From NCBI GenBank assembly GCA_022592445.1, contig JABYQR010000096.1, positions 1 to 64,000 of the forward strand: a DNA stretch of 64,000 nucleotides, given 5' to 3'. Numbering within the stretch: the first letter of the stretch is position 1; each line of letters opens with the position of its first letter. The notes under the pieces were generated by a model that worked only from the letters and a program-made list of their open reading frames with translations, did no database searches and had not been told where the DNA came from. The translations under genes and the position numbers were made by a program. Shown one piece after another: positions 11,966 through 22,623 of this stretch. The DNA is from Cytidiella melzeri (Eukaryota; Basidiomycota; Agaricomycetes; Polyporales; Irpicaceae).

Positions 11966-11980
11966 GGTTATGAGCCCCGG
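11966..11980 (+). other. Copia-C primer binding site (half-tRNA iMet)
   Basis: GGTTATGAGCCCCGG follows the 5' LTR directly. It is the same initiator-tRNA anticodon-arm complement as in Copia-A and Copia-B. Confidence 0.8.
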
Positions 11981-12063
11981 ATAAGCTCACTACCTCACTC
12001 ATATTACTATCTGCACTCACTCTCTGCCCGCTGGTGGTTAATCCGCCGCGTGCCCACTAGTTG

Positions 12064-15000
12064 ATGAGCTCTGATCCCACTGATCAGCCTCAACCTCGTC
12101 GTTCTACGCGCGAACGACACCAAACCGACTTTCTTCGAGGCACCATCCCTCGTACTACACGCAGAAGACGTACTCCCGTCTTCACTCCTACTCCAACTCC
12201 TCCCCCTGCTCCTACTCCTACTCCTCCTCACCAACCTCCAATGTCTTCCGCTTCTCGCGCTGGTACCCCAGGTTCTGCACCTTCTGCTGCACCTTCAGAC
12301 CACGCCCCCAACGTCCCTTCTACCTCAGCTGTCGTCGACCATCCCACTGCCCGCATCACGGCATCACGTCGAGTCTCAGCACCCCCATCTGATCGCCGTC
12401 GCACTCCATTCGACACACTCCGCGACGACTTCGCCCGTCGTCACACCACTAAGCCATCGTCGGATGATAGTGACGATCCTATGGACGACGACGAGGCGCA
12501 CGAAAGGCGAAGGGGCAAACTGCCCAGAGCACGTCGTGCACCGTCCCCCTCGCCATCTGGCCCCACTGACTCTGCGCGAGCAGTGTCATCCCTCCTTTCC
12601 GTGCCTCCAAAGCACGACGTGGAGTATACTATGTCGCTTAGCGACGTCCACAAAGCCTTCGCAGACGTTGGCAAACTTACGGGTCCCGATACCTGGCCGA
12701 TGTGGAAATTCCGCGTCGATACTGCGATGTCGACCATCGTCGACTTCTACAGCTACAGGGGTGGTCTGACCATCCCTCAAGAGGTCCAACGGGCCGTCTT
12801 CAACGTCCTGGCTGGACACATCGCAGACTCTGTGATGGCCAACTATCTCAACGAGACCGCGCCGCACAGACTCATGGAGAAACTCTCCGAACGGTTCGAG
12901 CCGACTTCCACTATGTCGGACGCGAACGAAATTTTCCAACTATTCTCCCTCCGCCGTCCTGTCCACGAAATGGACAAACTCCTTGATGATGCGCACAACC
13001 TCTACTCGAAGATTTTGTCTAAGGGTATCGAATTCCCTCAGCACATTTTCTACTCCGCTCTCGTCGGCATCATCCCCCCGCCTATGCGCATACTCGCGCT
13101 AGCTACGAGGCTGGTGTGCGTTCCCGTACTCCTGCGGGCGAGAAGTACGACTATAACCCTATCTCGCTGAGTGTCGAGCTACGCCGCGACTTCCATAGCT
13201 GGCGACTCGCTCACCCACTTGACCGCTCTCGGTCCAAGGGTTCGTCAACCCTCGTCCCTCGCGATAGGCCCGCTGGTGGTTCATCTGCCGCGTCGCCAGC
13301 AGTCGACAAACGTGTCGAACGTCCGGCGAAAGCCACTTCCTCCGCTCGTGCGGCCGCCGCTCCTTACTCTAAGGAGAAGTCCGTCCGTGACACTTCGAAG
13401 ATGAAGTGTTACAACTGCAACGAGACAGGCCACACGACGCCTACTTGCCCTTCGCCCTGGACGGAGAAGTCCAAGGAGGCGATGAAGAGGAAGGGTATCA
13501 CTCGGAAGTCCGTCGCTGCTGGTGCCAAGGGCAAAGCTGCCACTGCCGCCGCTGCTGTTGCTACTCCCGCTGTCGCTGGTCCGTCGACCACTACTCCTCG
13601 TCGCAACCAGAGCGCGTGGGTGTCGGCTCTCTCTGAGTCCGACGTCACTATGCACGTAAGTACTTCGCTTACTACTACTACTTTTCCTACTCTACTTCCA
13701 CTGTATGCGACTTCGTCAACAGACGAGTCGGTACATATTCTTGATACTGGCGCAACTATACACTGTACGCCGTATCGAGACTTACTTTTCAATGTCCACT
13801 CCGTACCAACTATCGTACTGACTGTTGCCAACTCAGAACAACTAGTTTTGAAACTCGCTGGTGACATGGTACTCGAGGTGGAACAGGAAAGTGGTAAGCT
13901 TACTGAACTCCTGCTAAAGAACGTCTACTTCAACTCAACTCTACCTTTTACTTTAATCAGCGTTGGAAAATTGGACTCTGATTATCGTTTTACTTTTTAT
14001 CACAATCTTTGTACTATATACGACTCGAACTCGACTTGTGTGGCTGTTGTTAGAAAATCAAATGATTTATACACGCTATCATCAACTCGAGTGACTTCTT
14101 TAGCAAGCGTGCATAGAACTGGCATTACTTTACTTGAACTACATAAAAAACTCGGTCATCTCAGTTACTTCATGATCAAGAAACTACTTCAAACTTCGTC
14201 AATCATCACTGATCATATAACTGACCATACTGAAACTCCGTGCGAGGATTGTTTACTTAACAATATCCATCGCAATACTGTACCCAAACTTCGTTCTTCA
14301 TCATTAGCTGAAGCTTTCGGAGATCACTTTCATATCGACATCTTTGGGCCCCTACCCACAGCGTCGATTACTGGTAAACATAAATACTGGTTGACTATCG
14401 TCGACGATGCTACTAGATGGTTAGTACTTGCACCACTAGTTACTAAAGATGACGCCTATACTCAATGGGTCATTTTCTCTACTGAACTTTTGACGCAATA
14501 TGGTATTCGTGTCAAGATACTTCAAGCCGATAACGACGGTGTCTTTACCAGTAAAGCTATGACTGCTTACTTGAAAACTCAAGGAACTATACTACGTCTT
14601 ACTGTACATGATACTCCTCAGCAAAACGGTGTTGCTGAGCGTGTACATCAAACTATTATGAACTTGATTCGAGTAAACCTGCATACTGCATCTTTACCAA
14701 ATCGACTATGGTGGTACGCTGCATTATACGCGATGTATGTGTACAATCGTTCTCCTCGTACTATACTTAACTACAAAACTCCTTACTTTAAGCGATATGG
14801 CACAGACGCTAACCTTGATGGACTTCAAGTCTTCGGTCAGCCGTGCATTGTATACGACGAATATCGCACAAATAAACTAGCATCTAAGGGTAAAAGGGGA
14901 GTCTGGATAGGCTTCGCTGAACACTCTAAAGGTCACTACGTTTACTTCGGACAACGTGTTGGAGTTGAACGTAACTTGCAATTCGTTGACTCTACGATAC

Positions 15001-16823
15001 GAATTGAAGGGGAGAAAGAACCAAATGTCGAAAAACTTACTACTGAAAAACAACTTGAACTTGAGGACAACCCTCACATAGAACCAATGGAAATCGACGA
15101 GCCTGACCCTACTGGTCCAAGGCGTTCCAACAGAACTCCTCAACTATCGCGTAAAGCTCGTGGACTAAACTACGACGAAGTAGACACTAACATTGCTTTC
15201 TACTTAACTGAGTTTAACGCTTACTATGCTGAGGACGTCGGTGACCCTGTCACTTTCAAAGATGTACTTAATCACCCTCTCAAAGACGATTGGTTTAAGT
15301 CTATGAAACTTGAGGTTGATACACTAGAACAACTCGGCACTTGGGAATACTGTATCCCACCGCCAAATGCCAATATTACTGGTTCTCGCTTCGTCTACAA
15401 GACTAAGTACGAACATGGCAAAGTTACTAAACTCAAGTCAAGACTTGTTGCGCAAGGATACTCTCAGCGCGATGGTATTGATTACTATGCAAACGACTTG
15501 TTCGCTCCAGTCGCGCGCATGAGTTCTATGCGACTCATACTTACACTTGCGGCTTCACTACACTTCGAGATTAACCAACTCGATGTCAAGTCCGCTTACT
15601 TATACGGTAAGATTAACGATGATGAAGATCTTTATCTTCGTCCGCCGCCTGGCGACTTACTGCCCAACTTGCCTAAGGGCTGGGTACTTAAACTACGCAA
15701 AACTATCTATGGCCTTAAACAAGCCGGACGTCGCTGGTACAAGGTACTATGCGATATACTTTTCCAACTTGGACTTAAGCGTTCAGACTATGATAACGCT
15801 GTCTTCTACCTTTATAGGGGAGAAAAACTAATACTTATACTCGCTGTTCATGTCGACGATATTACTCTCTGTACTATCACTTCTGTCGTCGCTGAACAAT
15901 TTGAGATAGCACTTAGACAACATGTCGAGGTAACAAACGGTGGCACTATCCACTGGATGCTTGGCATGGAAATCGATTACGACAAAGCCTCTGGTGTTAT
16001 CAAGCTTCGTCAACGCGATTATATCCAAACTATACTTAAACGAAACAACTTTGACCACGATCATACACGCCGTACGCCTATGATACACGAGCACAACTTA
16101 GCCCCCCGTGACTCGAAAGAACCTCGTCAGGACGCTGACGCTATTAAACAATACATGTCTTTAGTCGGTGGTTTACGATACGTCGCTGACTGTACTCGAC
16201 CAGACGTTGCATACTGCACTGGTCAACTTGCACGATACTTAGCTGACCCTTCTAAGGAACACTTTGCTGCAGCTAAACAGTGTTACCTATACTTGAAGGG
16301 AACGTGCGATTACTGGCTTGTCCTAGGAAACCAAGCAACTACTACTAATACTTCACTTGTCGGATACGCTGATTCTGACGGTATGACTACATACGGCAAT
16401 AAACCAATAATGGGCTACACCTTCACATACAACGACTCGCTTATCTCTTGGTCAAGTAAGCGCGGTTCACTAGTAACACTATCGGTCACCGAAGCCGAAT
16501 TATATGCCTTAGCGCATGCGTCAACTGAGGCTATATATTTAAAAGCTCTCATTGACGAACTACTTAACTTTACTATGGATCCTGTCAAAATGTATACTGA
16601 CAGTGCATCAACTATTGCCATTGTTAGCTCACCTGACGAGCAACATTCGCAACGAACTAAACACTTCGAAATTCGTAAGAATTTCATCAGCGATCGTGTA
16701 CTCAAGAAGTATATAACTATTCATCACATATCTTCTAACGATCAACGTGCTGATACACTTACTAAAGCACTACCTCTCGAAAAACTCAAGCACTTCAATG
16801 AACTACTTCATATTCGTGCTTGA
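12064..16823 (+). CDS. Copia-C Gag-Pol polyprotein with one frame break
   Basis: Gag opens at the ATG at 12064 with a Pro/Arg-rich leader and a UBN2-type region. At the C run 13076-13081 the frame changes; one more C would make Gag continuous (IIPPAYAHTRASYEAG). The downstream frame runs uninterrupted to the stop at 16821-16823. Counting from 13116, it holds a CCHC knuckle CYNCNETGHTTPTC (about residue 97), protease LDTGATIHC (208), integrase HIDIFGPLP, QADNDGVF and QNGVAERVH (405-505), RT QLDVKSAYLYG (820) with HVDD (about 912), and RNase H YADSDG to KHFEIRKNFI (from about 1084). All domains seem intact. The break could be a true mutation, a homopolymer sequencing error or, less likely since it sits inside Gag, programmed frameshifting. 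Confidence 0.9.
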
Positions 16824-16830
16824 AGGGGAG

Positions 16831-17002
16831 TGTTCGACTATATTAAATTAGACGCTCAACGTACGGGCGCTGTAGTTACCGTATATAAGACTAAAACTGA
16901 TCAATGCAACCTTGACGCACTTTTGATCCCCAACTCCCACTGTGTGATCCCTCTCAGACTCGCTCTCTCAACGCTCTCCACTACTTTCATAGCCTTCTAA
17001 CA
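16831..17002 (+). repeat. Copia-C 3' LTR
   Basis: 172 bp, identical to the 5' LTR and followed by the aagac duplication. Confidence 0.95.
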
Positions 17003-20000
17003 AAGACTCCAATGTGGGTAGACGACAATGGTGCCACTCTCAACGGCAACAATGATGACCGTGTCTCTCTCGATTCCTTTGGCGTCAATGAGGAGACTGC
17101 TGATGCCGCTTTGTGGCAAGTATCTTCTTCCACTCTTGACCAATGCGCATTCACTGATGCAGCATTTTCAGATTCTATCTGTATAATGCCTCTGCTCGTG
17201 TCTGATAACAATTTGTATTTTGATGATTCGAATATATCTTGTGTGCATTCTAAGAAATGGTCTGAGTGTGATTTGTGCAAAGGAAAAGAGGTGAAAAGTA
17301 AACCTCATCATACTCCAATTTCAGAGCTTTGGATGCTCGATTCCGGTGCTTCAATGCACATTACCGGAAATAAGTCTGACTTAGAAAAATGTTAGACGTC
17401 TCCCCGTGCCTTTGCACATCTCAACCGCAAATAGTCAGATTGTGCATATCAATGAACGTGGAGATGCTGATTTGCGCTACAAAGCTGCAGACGGCAGCAT
17501 CCAAACTTTCCTCTTGCACGAGGTATACTTGCTGCCACAAGCGTATTTCAGGCTGATTTCCTTGGGACAGCTCATGATAGATGAGGGCATGACGGTTTCC
17601 GGTCATTCACGCAGTATTACTGTGCGCAATGATAAATCTACTTTGGTTTTTACACCATTGTTCCAAGGTATTACCATCTATTGTATCAAATAAGAATTGG
17701 AAATACCAAAACAAATGGCACGACCAGTCATGAGCAATAATATCAGCTCTGACATTGCCCATCGTCGGTATGTGCACCCTGGTGACGAGGTTTTGCGCAG
17801 GTTCAAGAATCACACTAAGGGAACACCTGACTTCGAGGTTACACCATGTAAATCTCCATGTCCTGGTTGCACACAAGGAAAAACTCCTATGCGCCCATTC
17901 CCTGCATCTGATTGACGTGCATCTCATCCTTTCGAGCTTGTGCACTCTGAACTAAAGGAACTTCCAGTTGAGTCCTACTACCGCCAGAAATACGCTATGG
18001 TGTTTCTGGATGATGCTACATCACATGCGTGGATAGTATTACTCCGTAAAAAATCGCAAGCTGTCAATGCTTTGCGACAATTCCTTGCTATGGTGGCTAC
18101 CCAATATAACACCAAAGTCAAGGGCTGGATGTCTGATGCAGGGGGAGAGTACAAGTCCGGTGCTTTTACCGACTTACTCAAGGATAATGGGATTGAAATC
18201 CTTCAGTCAACACCACATATGCATCAGCAGAATGGTTGCGCTGAACGATTCATCCGGACGATGATGGATAAAGCAGAAGCCATGCGCTTCACTGCATGCA
18301 TTCCTCCGTCCTGGTGGAATTTCTCTTTGGAGCACGCGGTCTACGTCTACAATCGTACCCCGCTGCGCCGTACTCAGTGGCGCACTCCATATGAAGTCAT
18401 AAATAGAGAAGTCCCAGACGTATTCAAACTTTGTGTTTTTGGTTGCAGCGCGTACATTTTCATTCCAGAGAAAGTACGCCAAAACAAACTTTCACCCAAA
18501 AGCAAGTTAATGACCTACTTGGGCCAAACTACGCATGGATGGAAATTTATGCGCGCACCAAACAACGTTGTATTTGAGTCAACTCAAGCCGTGTTTGACG
18601 AAGAATGTTTCCCTAAGTGCAAAGATTCTAAGCCACGGAAAGAGTGTCCAAATGGACAGCCACCGTCCGATGACCATGACCATTCCAATGATCAACGGCC
18701 ACCCATGCCTGATGTTGACGAGGATGAATTCCCTCAACAATGGCATGATGATACCCCTCTTCCAAAGAGACCGGATCAGCCTGCTGACGAGCAGCCTGCT
18801 AGAATTCCTAGTCCTAATCCGCGTCCTCCTGCTGGCAAACGGGATGAACCTGAGGTACCTCAACCTCGTCGTTCAACTCGCCAGAGGAATCAACCTGCTC
18901 GACCTGGGGATGCCTATGGGGAGTCACGTCCCACAGAGCGTCAACGAGCTGATCTCAAGAGAAGAATACGTGATGACCAGCCTAGTACGAGTCACTCTCG
19001 TTGGCAACCACCTAGAAAGCAGAATGATGTTCCCAATCATCAGCCTGCCCCATCTACTTCTCAGCGTGATCCTCCTGAAATCACTCACCCAGATGATGGC
19101 AATGAGAGCAAGCCTACTGAGCTCGATGACTCCAATAATGGAGAAGTCCCGCCTAACAAAGCAAAATTGGCAGCCCTATGCCGTGAAGGGGGAGTAAAAT
19201 TCCAAATGTACCTGCTTTCAAAAGCAATTGAGCCTGACGATCAAGAGTCCAACCCTTGTGAATGGACTTACCGTGACATTCTGCAATTGCCTAAGAAGGA
19301 GCAGAAGGAATGGCGTAAAGCTGCACTTGAGGAGCTTGATGCTCTCAAGAAGCGCACAGTCTATGACTTGGTAGACCGCCCTAAGGGGAGAAAGGTCATC
19401 AAGAATAGATGGGTATTTGACGTCAAGTCTGATGGTCGTAAGAAAGCGAGACTTGTTGCTCGCGGTTTCTCTCAGGTCGAAGGCATTGACTTTGACCAAA
19501 TATTCTCTCCAGTTGTGCGATTTGAGACTGTACGTTTCATGCTCGCACTTTCTGCACTCGAAAACTGGTACCTTACTGGTCTAGATGTGCGAAATGCCTA
19601 CCTCTATGGCAATCTGGAAGAGGAGATTTACATGGAACAGCCTGAAGGTTTCGTCGAGCGTGGACAAGAAGATAAGGTCCTCCGTCTCCGAAAGGCCCTC
19701 TATGGACTTAAACAGGCTGGTCTAGTTTGGTGGAGAACACTTGACAAGTCCATGAAGGAGCTCGGCTTCACACAATTGAAGTCTGATGCCGGTGTCTTTG
19801 TCAAACATGATGGCAAAGACATCATTGTTGTTGTCGTCTACATTGATGACGCAATATTCATGGGATCTTCTGTTCCCAAGGTCATGCGTGATAAAGAGCT
19901 CTTCATGAAGAAGTGGGAATGTCGCGACCTTGGTGAAGCAAAAGAGTTTTTGCGCATGCGTATTGCAAAGCACGGCACTAAGCTGTCTATTGACCAGTGC

Positions 20001-20822
20001 TCGTATCTTGATAAAGTGCTTAAACGCGTGAACATGCTCGATGCTAAGCCAGCTAAGGCTCCGCTTTATGATGGCTATCAGCCTGCAAAGCATGAAGGTG
20101 CGGTTGACCCTGCACTCTAAACCCGTTTTCAAACGGTAATAGGATCTTTGCTCTACATCATGCTTGGTACCCGTCCCAATATCGCGTTTGCGGTCACAAA
20201 ACTTGCTCAACAGAGTGCAAACCCTAGTCAGGATCACCTTGATAAAGTGCTCTATATCTGTCGCTACCTGAAGGGAACGCGAGACTATCGTCTTGAGTAT
20301 GACTGCAACTCTGACCTTGGATTGTACGCATACACCGATGCAGACTGGGGCTCTCACACCAATACTCGTCGCTCGCAGACTGGTTACTTAACCATGTTAG
20401 CAGGTGGTGTCTTTACTTGGCAGTCTCATGCGCAACGTACTGTTGCACAATCCAGTACTGATGCAGAGTATATGGCTTTGAGCGATTGCTCGTGCCAAGT
20501 CATTGATCTTGGAACTCGGCTACAACCTTTCAGCCATTCCTATCTATTGCGACAACCAAGGCGCGATTTTCATCTCGTCAAATCCCGTTACTGAGAAACG
20601 CTCTAAGCACATTGACATTTGCTATCATTATATACGCGATGTTCAAGAGCAGGGCCTCGTAAAAGTGGAGTACGTTCGTACTGATGAAAATATTGCGGAC
20701 ATATTTACCAAGAACCTTCGACGTGTCAAGTTTGAGAAATTCCGGCAAATGCTTGGCCTCCATATTGAATATTAGTACGCTACAGTTGCGCTTTTCTATA
20801 TGCTGCACTTAGCGAGGGGGAG

Positions 20823-21140
20823 TGTTGAGCATAGCTACATCCATCATGTATGAGCACAGCTACATCCATCATGTATGAGCATAGCCACGTCCATCATACC
20901 GGTACTCTGGGTACCCTCATTTCTGTTTCACATTCCTTGATTGGTATCATTATTTGCCTCTGTTTGTACATAGCCCCAGCATGTATATAAGACCGCTGTA
21001 GAGCTGTAAATGGATAGACAGTCCTCTAACCTGAACCACCACCATGCTTACAGCTAACTTCACTAGCATCTCAGGTGAGCTTCTTCAACATCCCCTAAGT
21101 TGCCTGTTGGTCCAGTGCCTGTGAAGGACACTGTTCCACA
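20823..21140 (+). repeat. Copia-B 3' LTR
   Basis: 318 bp, two substitutions against 9952-10269, preceded by a GAGGGGGAG tract and followed by ctgta. Confidence 0.92.
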
Positions 21141-21145
21141 CTGTA

Positions 21146-21704
21146 TTCAATTATATACAAGAATACTGAACACTTTGACGTGAATCAAGAAAGAAGGGGC
21201 CGCAAAGCAGTGGCTAGAAGTTGTGGCAAGCAGGTACCAGACACAAAACGCAAACACGATGTTGTGATGAGGCTGCAATACGCCTCTTAGCGGAGTTTTA
21301 ACTGTGCTCGGTCTCTAAGTCACGCATGTCTCGATATTGTTCGTAAAAACTACTGCACACATGTACACAGAGCAATCGGGCTGCTGGAGCAGCTTTCAAT
21401 GCAATATTTGTCACTTTGCTTCTGCAAGACGGTGATAAAATATGCAGTACATCAGTCAGAATCTCTATCCATCAATCTGAGTAAAGTACAGAAACTCACT
21501 GCTTTGTCTCTACCGACTTCAACCCTCGCATTTATAGTACTTTTCTTACACCAAAATAATGCTATAGTCGTCCTTTGTTGCTCACATTATACTTAGAATA
21601 TTTGGACTGTTAAAACTATATATAATATAATATGATATGATATGTAGTTTCCCACGCCTTATTACAAGGACGCTTTAGGTAGCAGAGTTCCCACAGTCTT
21701 AGTA
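21146..21704. other. AT-rich intergenic stretch
   Basis: This is the right-hand continuation of the locus hit by Copia-A and Copia-B. No gene is recognised. One more TTGTTCGTAAAAAC motif lies near 21340. Confidence 0.4.
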
Positions 21705-22165
21705 TGGGAATTATGCAGCCGTATATGGAAACTCTAGTAGTAACCATCACATTAGCTGAGACGTACAGATATGGGTTGTAGTAGTACTATACATATATGT
21801 ACGCCTGTGTTCTAGTAGCATAGGAAATGACATGGAAAGCACGTATGACTCCAGAGGATGCCTAAAGCATACATCTGAGGACAAGTACTAGCATGAGTCA
21901 TTTACTCATTATGTACGCCTCTGGTACAAGTGCTGAACCTAGTCATACAATGAGTCATGCATGAGTCATGCACTCATAGCATGAGTCATGCATGAGTCAT
22001 GCACTTAGTAGTACAGTAGAATAGCTGAAGTAGACATGTATAGTAGTCGCTTACATAAGTAGATACAGACATGTATATAAGCAGAGCTGCTGAAGCAGCA
22101 AGAATAATAAGACTCATCTTCGAAGCTTAACAGCCTCTACCCCTCGCACACATATTCCACTTTGT
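21705..22165 (+). repeat. LTR-like repeat D, copy 2
   Basis: It starts TGGGAATTATGCAGC and ends near ATTCCACTTTGTTA. The short ends TGGGAAT and ATTCCA are inverted. It is similar to the interrupted copy at 2692-3515. It carries five TGAGTCA sites (21894, 21951, 21962, 21982, 21993), partly as tandem 11-bp ATGAGTCATGC units, and a TATATAAG box near 22074. The layout is that of an LTR promoter, but no target duplication was found and no internal element adjoins. Confidence 0.55.
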
Positions 22166-22193
22166 TATGGACGTGCGCAAGTATCGAAAGTAC

Positions 22194-22227
22194 TAGTGTT
22201 CGTAAAAACAGGAGTTTACGAACACTG
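22194..22227. repeat. Inverted repeat with GTTCGTAAA arms
   Basis: AGTGTTCGTAAA, an 8-9 nt spacer, then TTTACGAACACT, giving 12-bp perfect arms. The arm matches a motif scattered through the flanking transposon region. Confidence 0.7.
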
Positions 22228-22623
22228 CATCAACGATAGTATACCTTCTCCTACTCTTGCTATATCACTCGGAAATATGCAAAAGTATTTTTCCCTGGGA
22301 GCATATACATACATGAATGTATACGGTGAATGTTGTGCAGAAATACACGCTGGTGCTGCCATGACTAGCACATCAACTGCAGTTCATGAGTGAACTACAT
22401 CCGAAATTTGAGGTATTTCATTTTTTCTACTGCACAGACGGACCCTCTCCATACCAAATTATGTACACTGTGACTAGCAGTATGAATGCATGTCTGTGTT
22501 ATTTTTTGAGGCAAGTGAGCGAGCGGAAGTACCCTCCCGAACGAATAGTTCACTTCCTGTCCCCAGTTTACTTCTGGGTCATTGACATTACCTGTTTCTC
22601 CCGATGCAGTGATTAAAAACACA
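22228..22623. other. Intergenic stretch between repeat D and SEC6
   Basis: No recognisable gene or repeat. It should contain the 3' untranslated end of SEC6. Confidence 0.4.

Larger units (their letters stand above)
11794..17002 (+). mobile_element. Copia-C, young nested Copia element
   Basis: 5.2 kb, inserted in the gag of Copia-B with a perfect 5-bp duplication aagac (11789-11793 and 17003-17007). The 172-bp LTRs (11794-11965 and 16831-17002) are identical, so insertion is recent. A primer binding site is at 11966-11980 and a short purine run (AAGGGGAG, 16823-16830) precedes the 3' LTR. Coding is open from 12064 to 16823 apart from a single frame break. Integrase, RT and RNase H signatures are all present. 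Confidence 0.95.
10505..20775 (+). pseudogene. Copia-B gag-pol, split by Copia-C and broken
   Basis: The likely Gag start is the ATG at 10505 (MSSNSELTLIPTFGGSNW); an in-frame upstream ATG at 10394 is less family-like. Gag contains Q-rich and basic stretches. It is cut at 11793 by Copia-C and resumes after the aagac duplication at 17003. Downstream are protease LDSGASMHITG (near 17338), an integrase core (MSDAGGEY, HQQNGCAERF), RT (LDVRNAYLYG, intact YIDD near 19840) and RNase H (YTDADWGSH to KHIDICYHYIRD). There are frameshifts at about 17395 and 20505. TAA at 17691, TGA at 17913 and TAA at 20118 all fit C-to-T changes. The RNase H shift near 20505 looks like a small deletion. Confidence 0.9.
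9952..21140 (+). mobile_element. Copia-B, LTR retrotransposon carrying nested Copia-C
   Basis: The 318-bp LTRs (9952-10269 and 20823-21140) differ at only 2 positions and are flanked by the perfect 5-bp duplication ctgta (9947-9951 and 21141-21145). A primer binding site follows the 5' LTR and a GAGGGGGAG tract precedes the 3' LTR. Subtracting the 5209-bp Copia-C and one 5-bp duplication leaves an element of about 6.0 kb. It lies 34 bp from Copia-A, so two Copia insertions hit almost the same spot. Its coding region is split by Copia-C, three C-to-T-type stops and two frameshifts. Confidence 0.93.

Noticed and set aside
13076..13116. Programmed frameshift between gag and pol in Copia-C
   Set aside because: The break lies inside Gag, ahead of its zinc knuckle, and a single added C gives a continuous family-like Gag. 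Mutation or sequencing error is simpler.
21940..22010. CRISPR-like direct repeats
   Set aside because: The 11-bp ATGAGTCATGC units lack unique spacers and lie in a eukaryotic LTR-like repeat.
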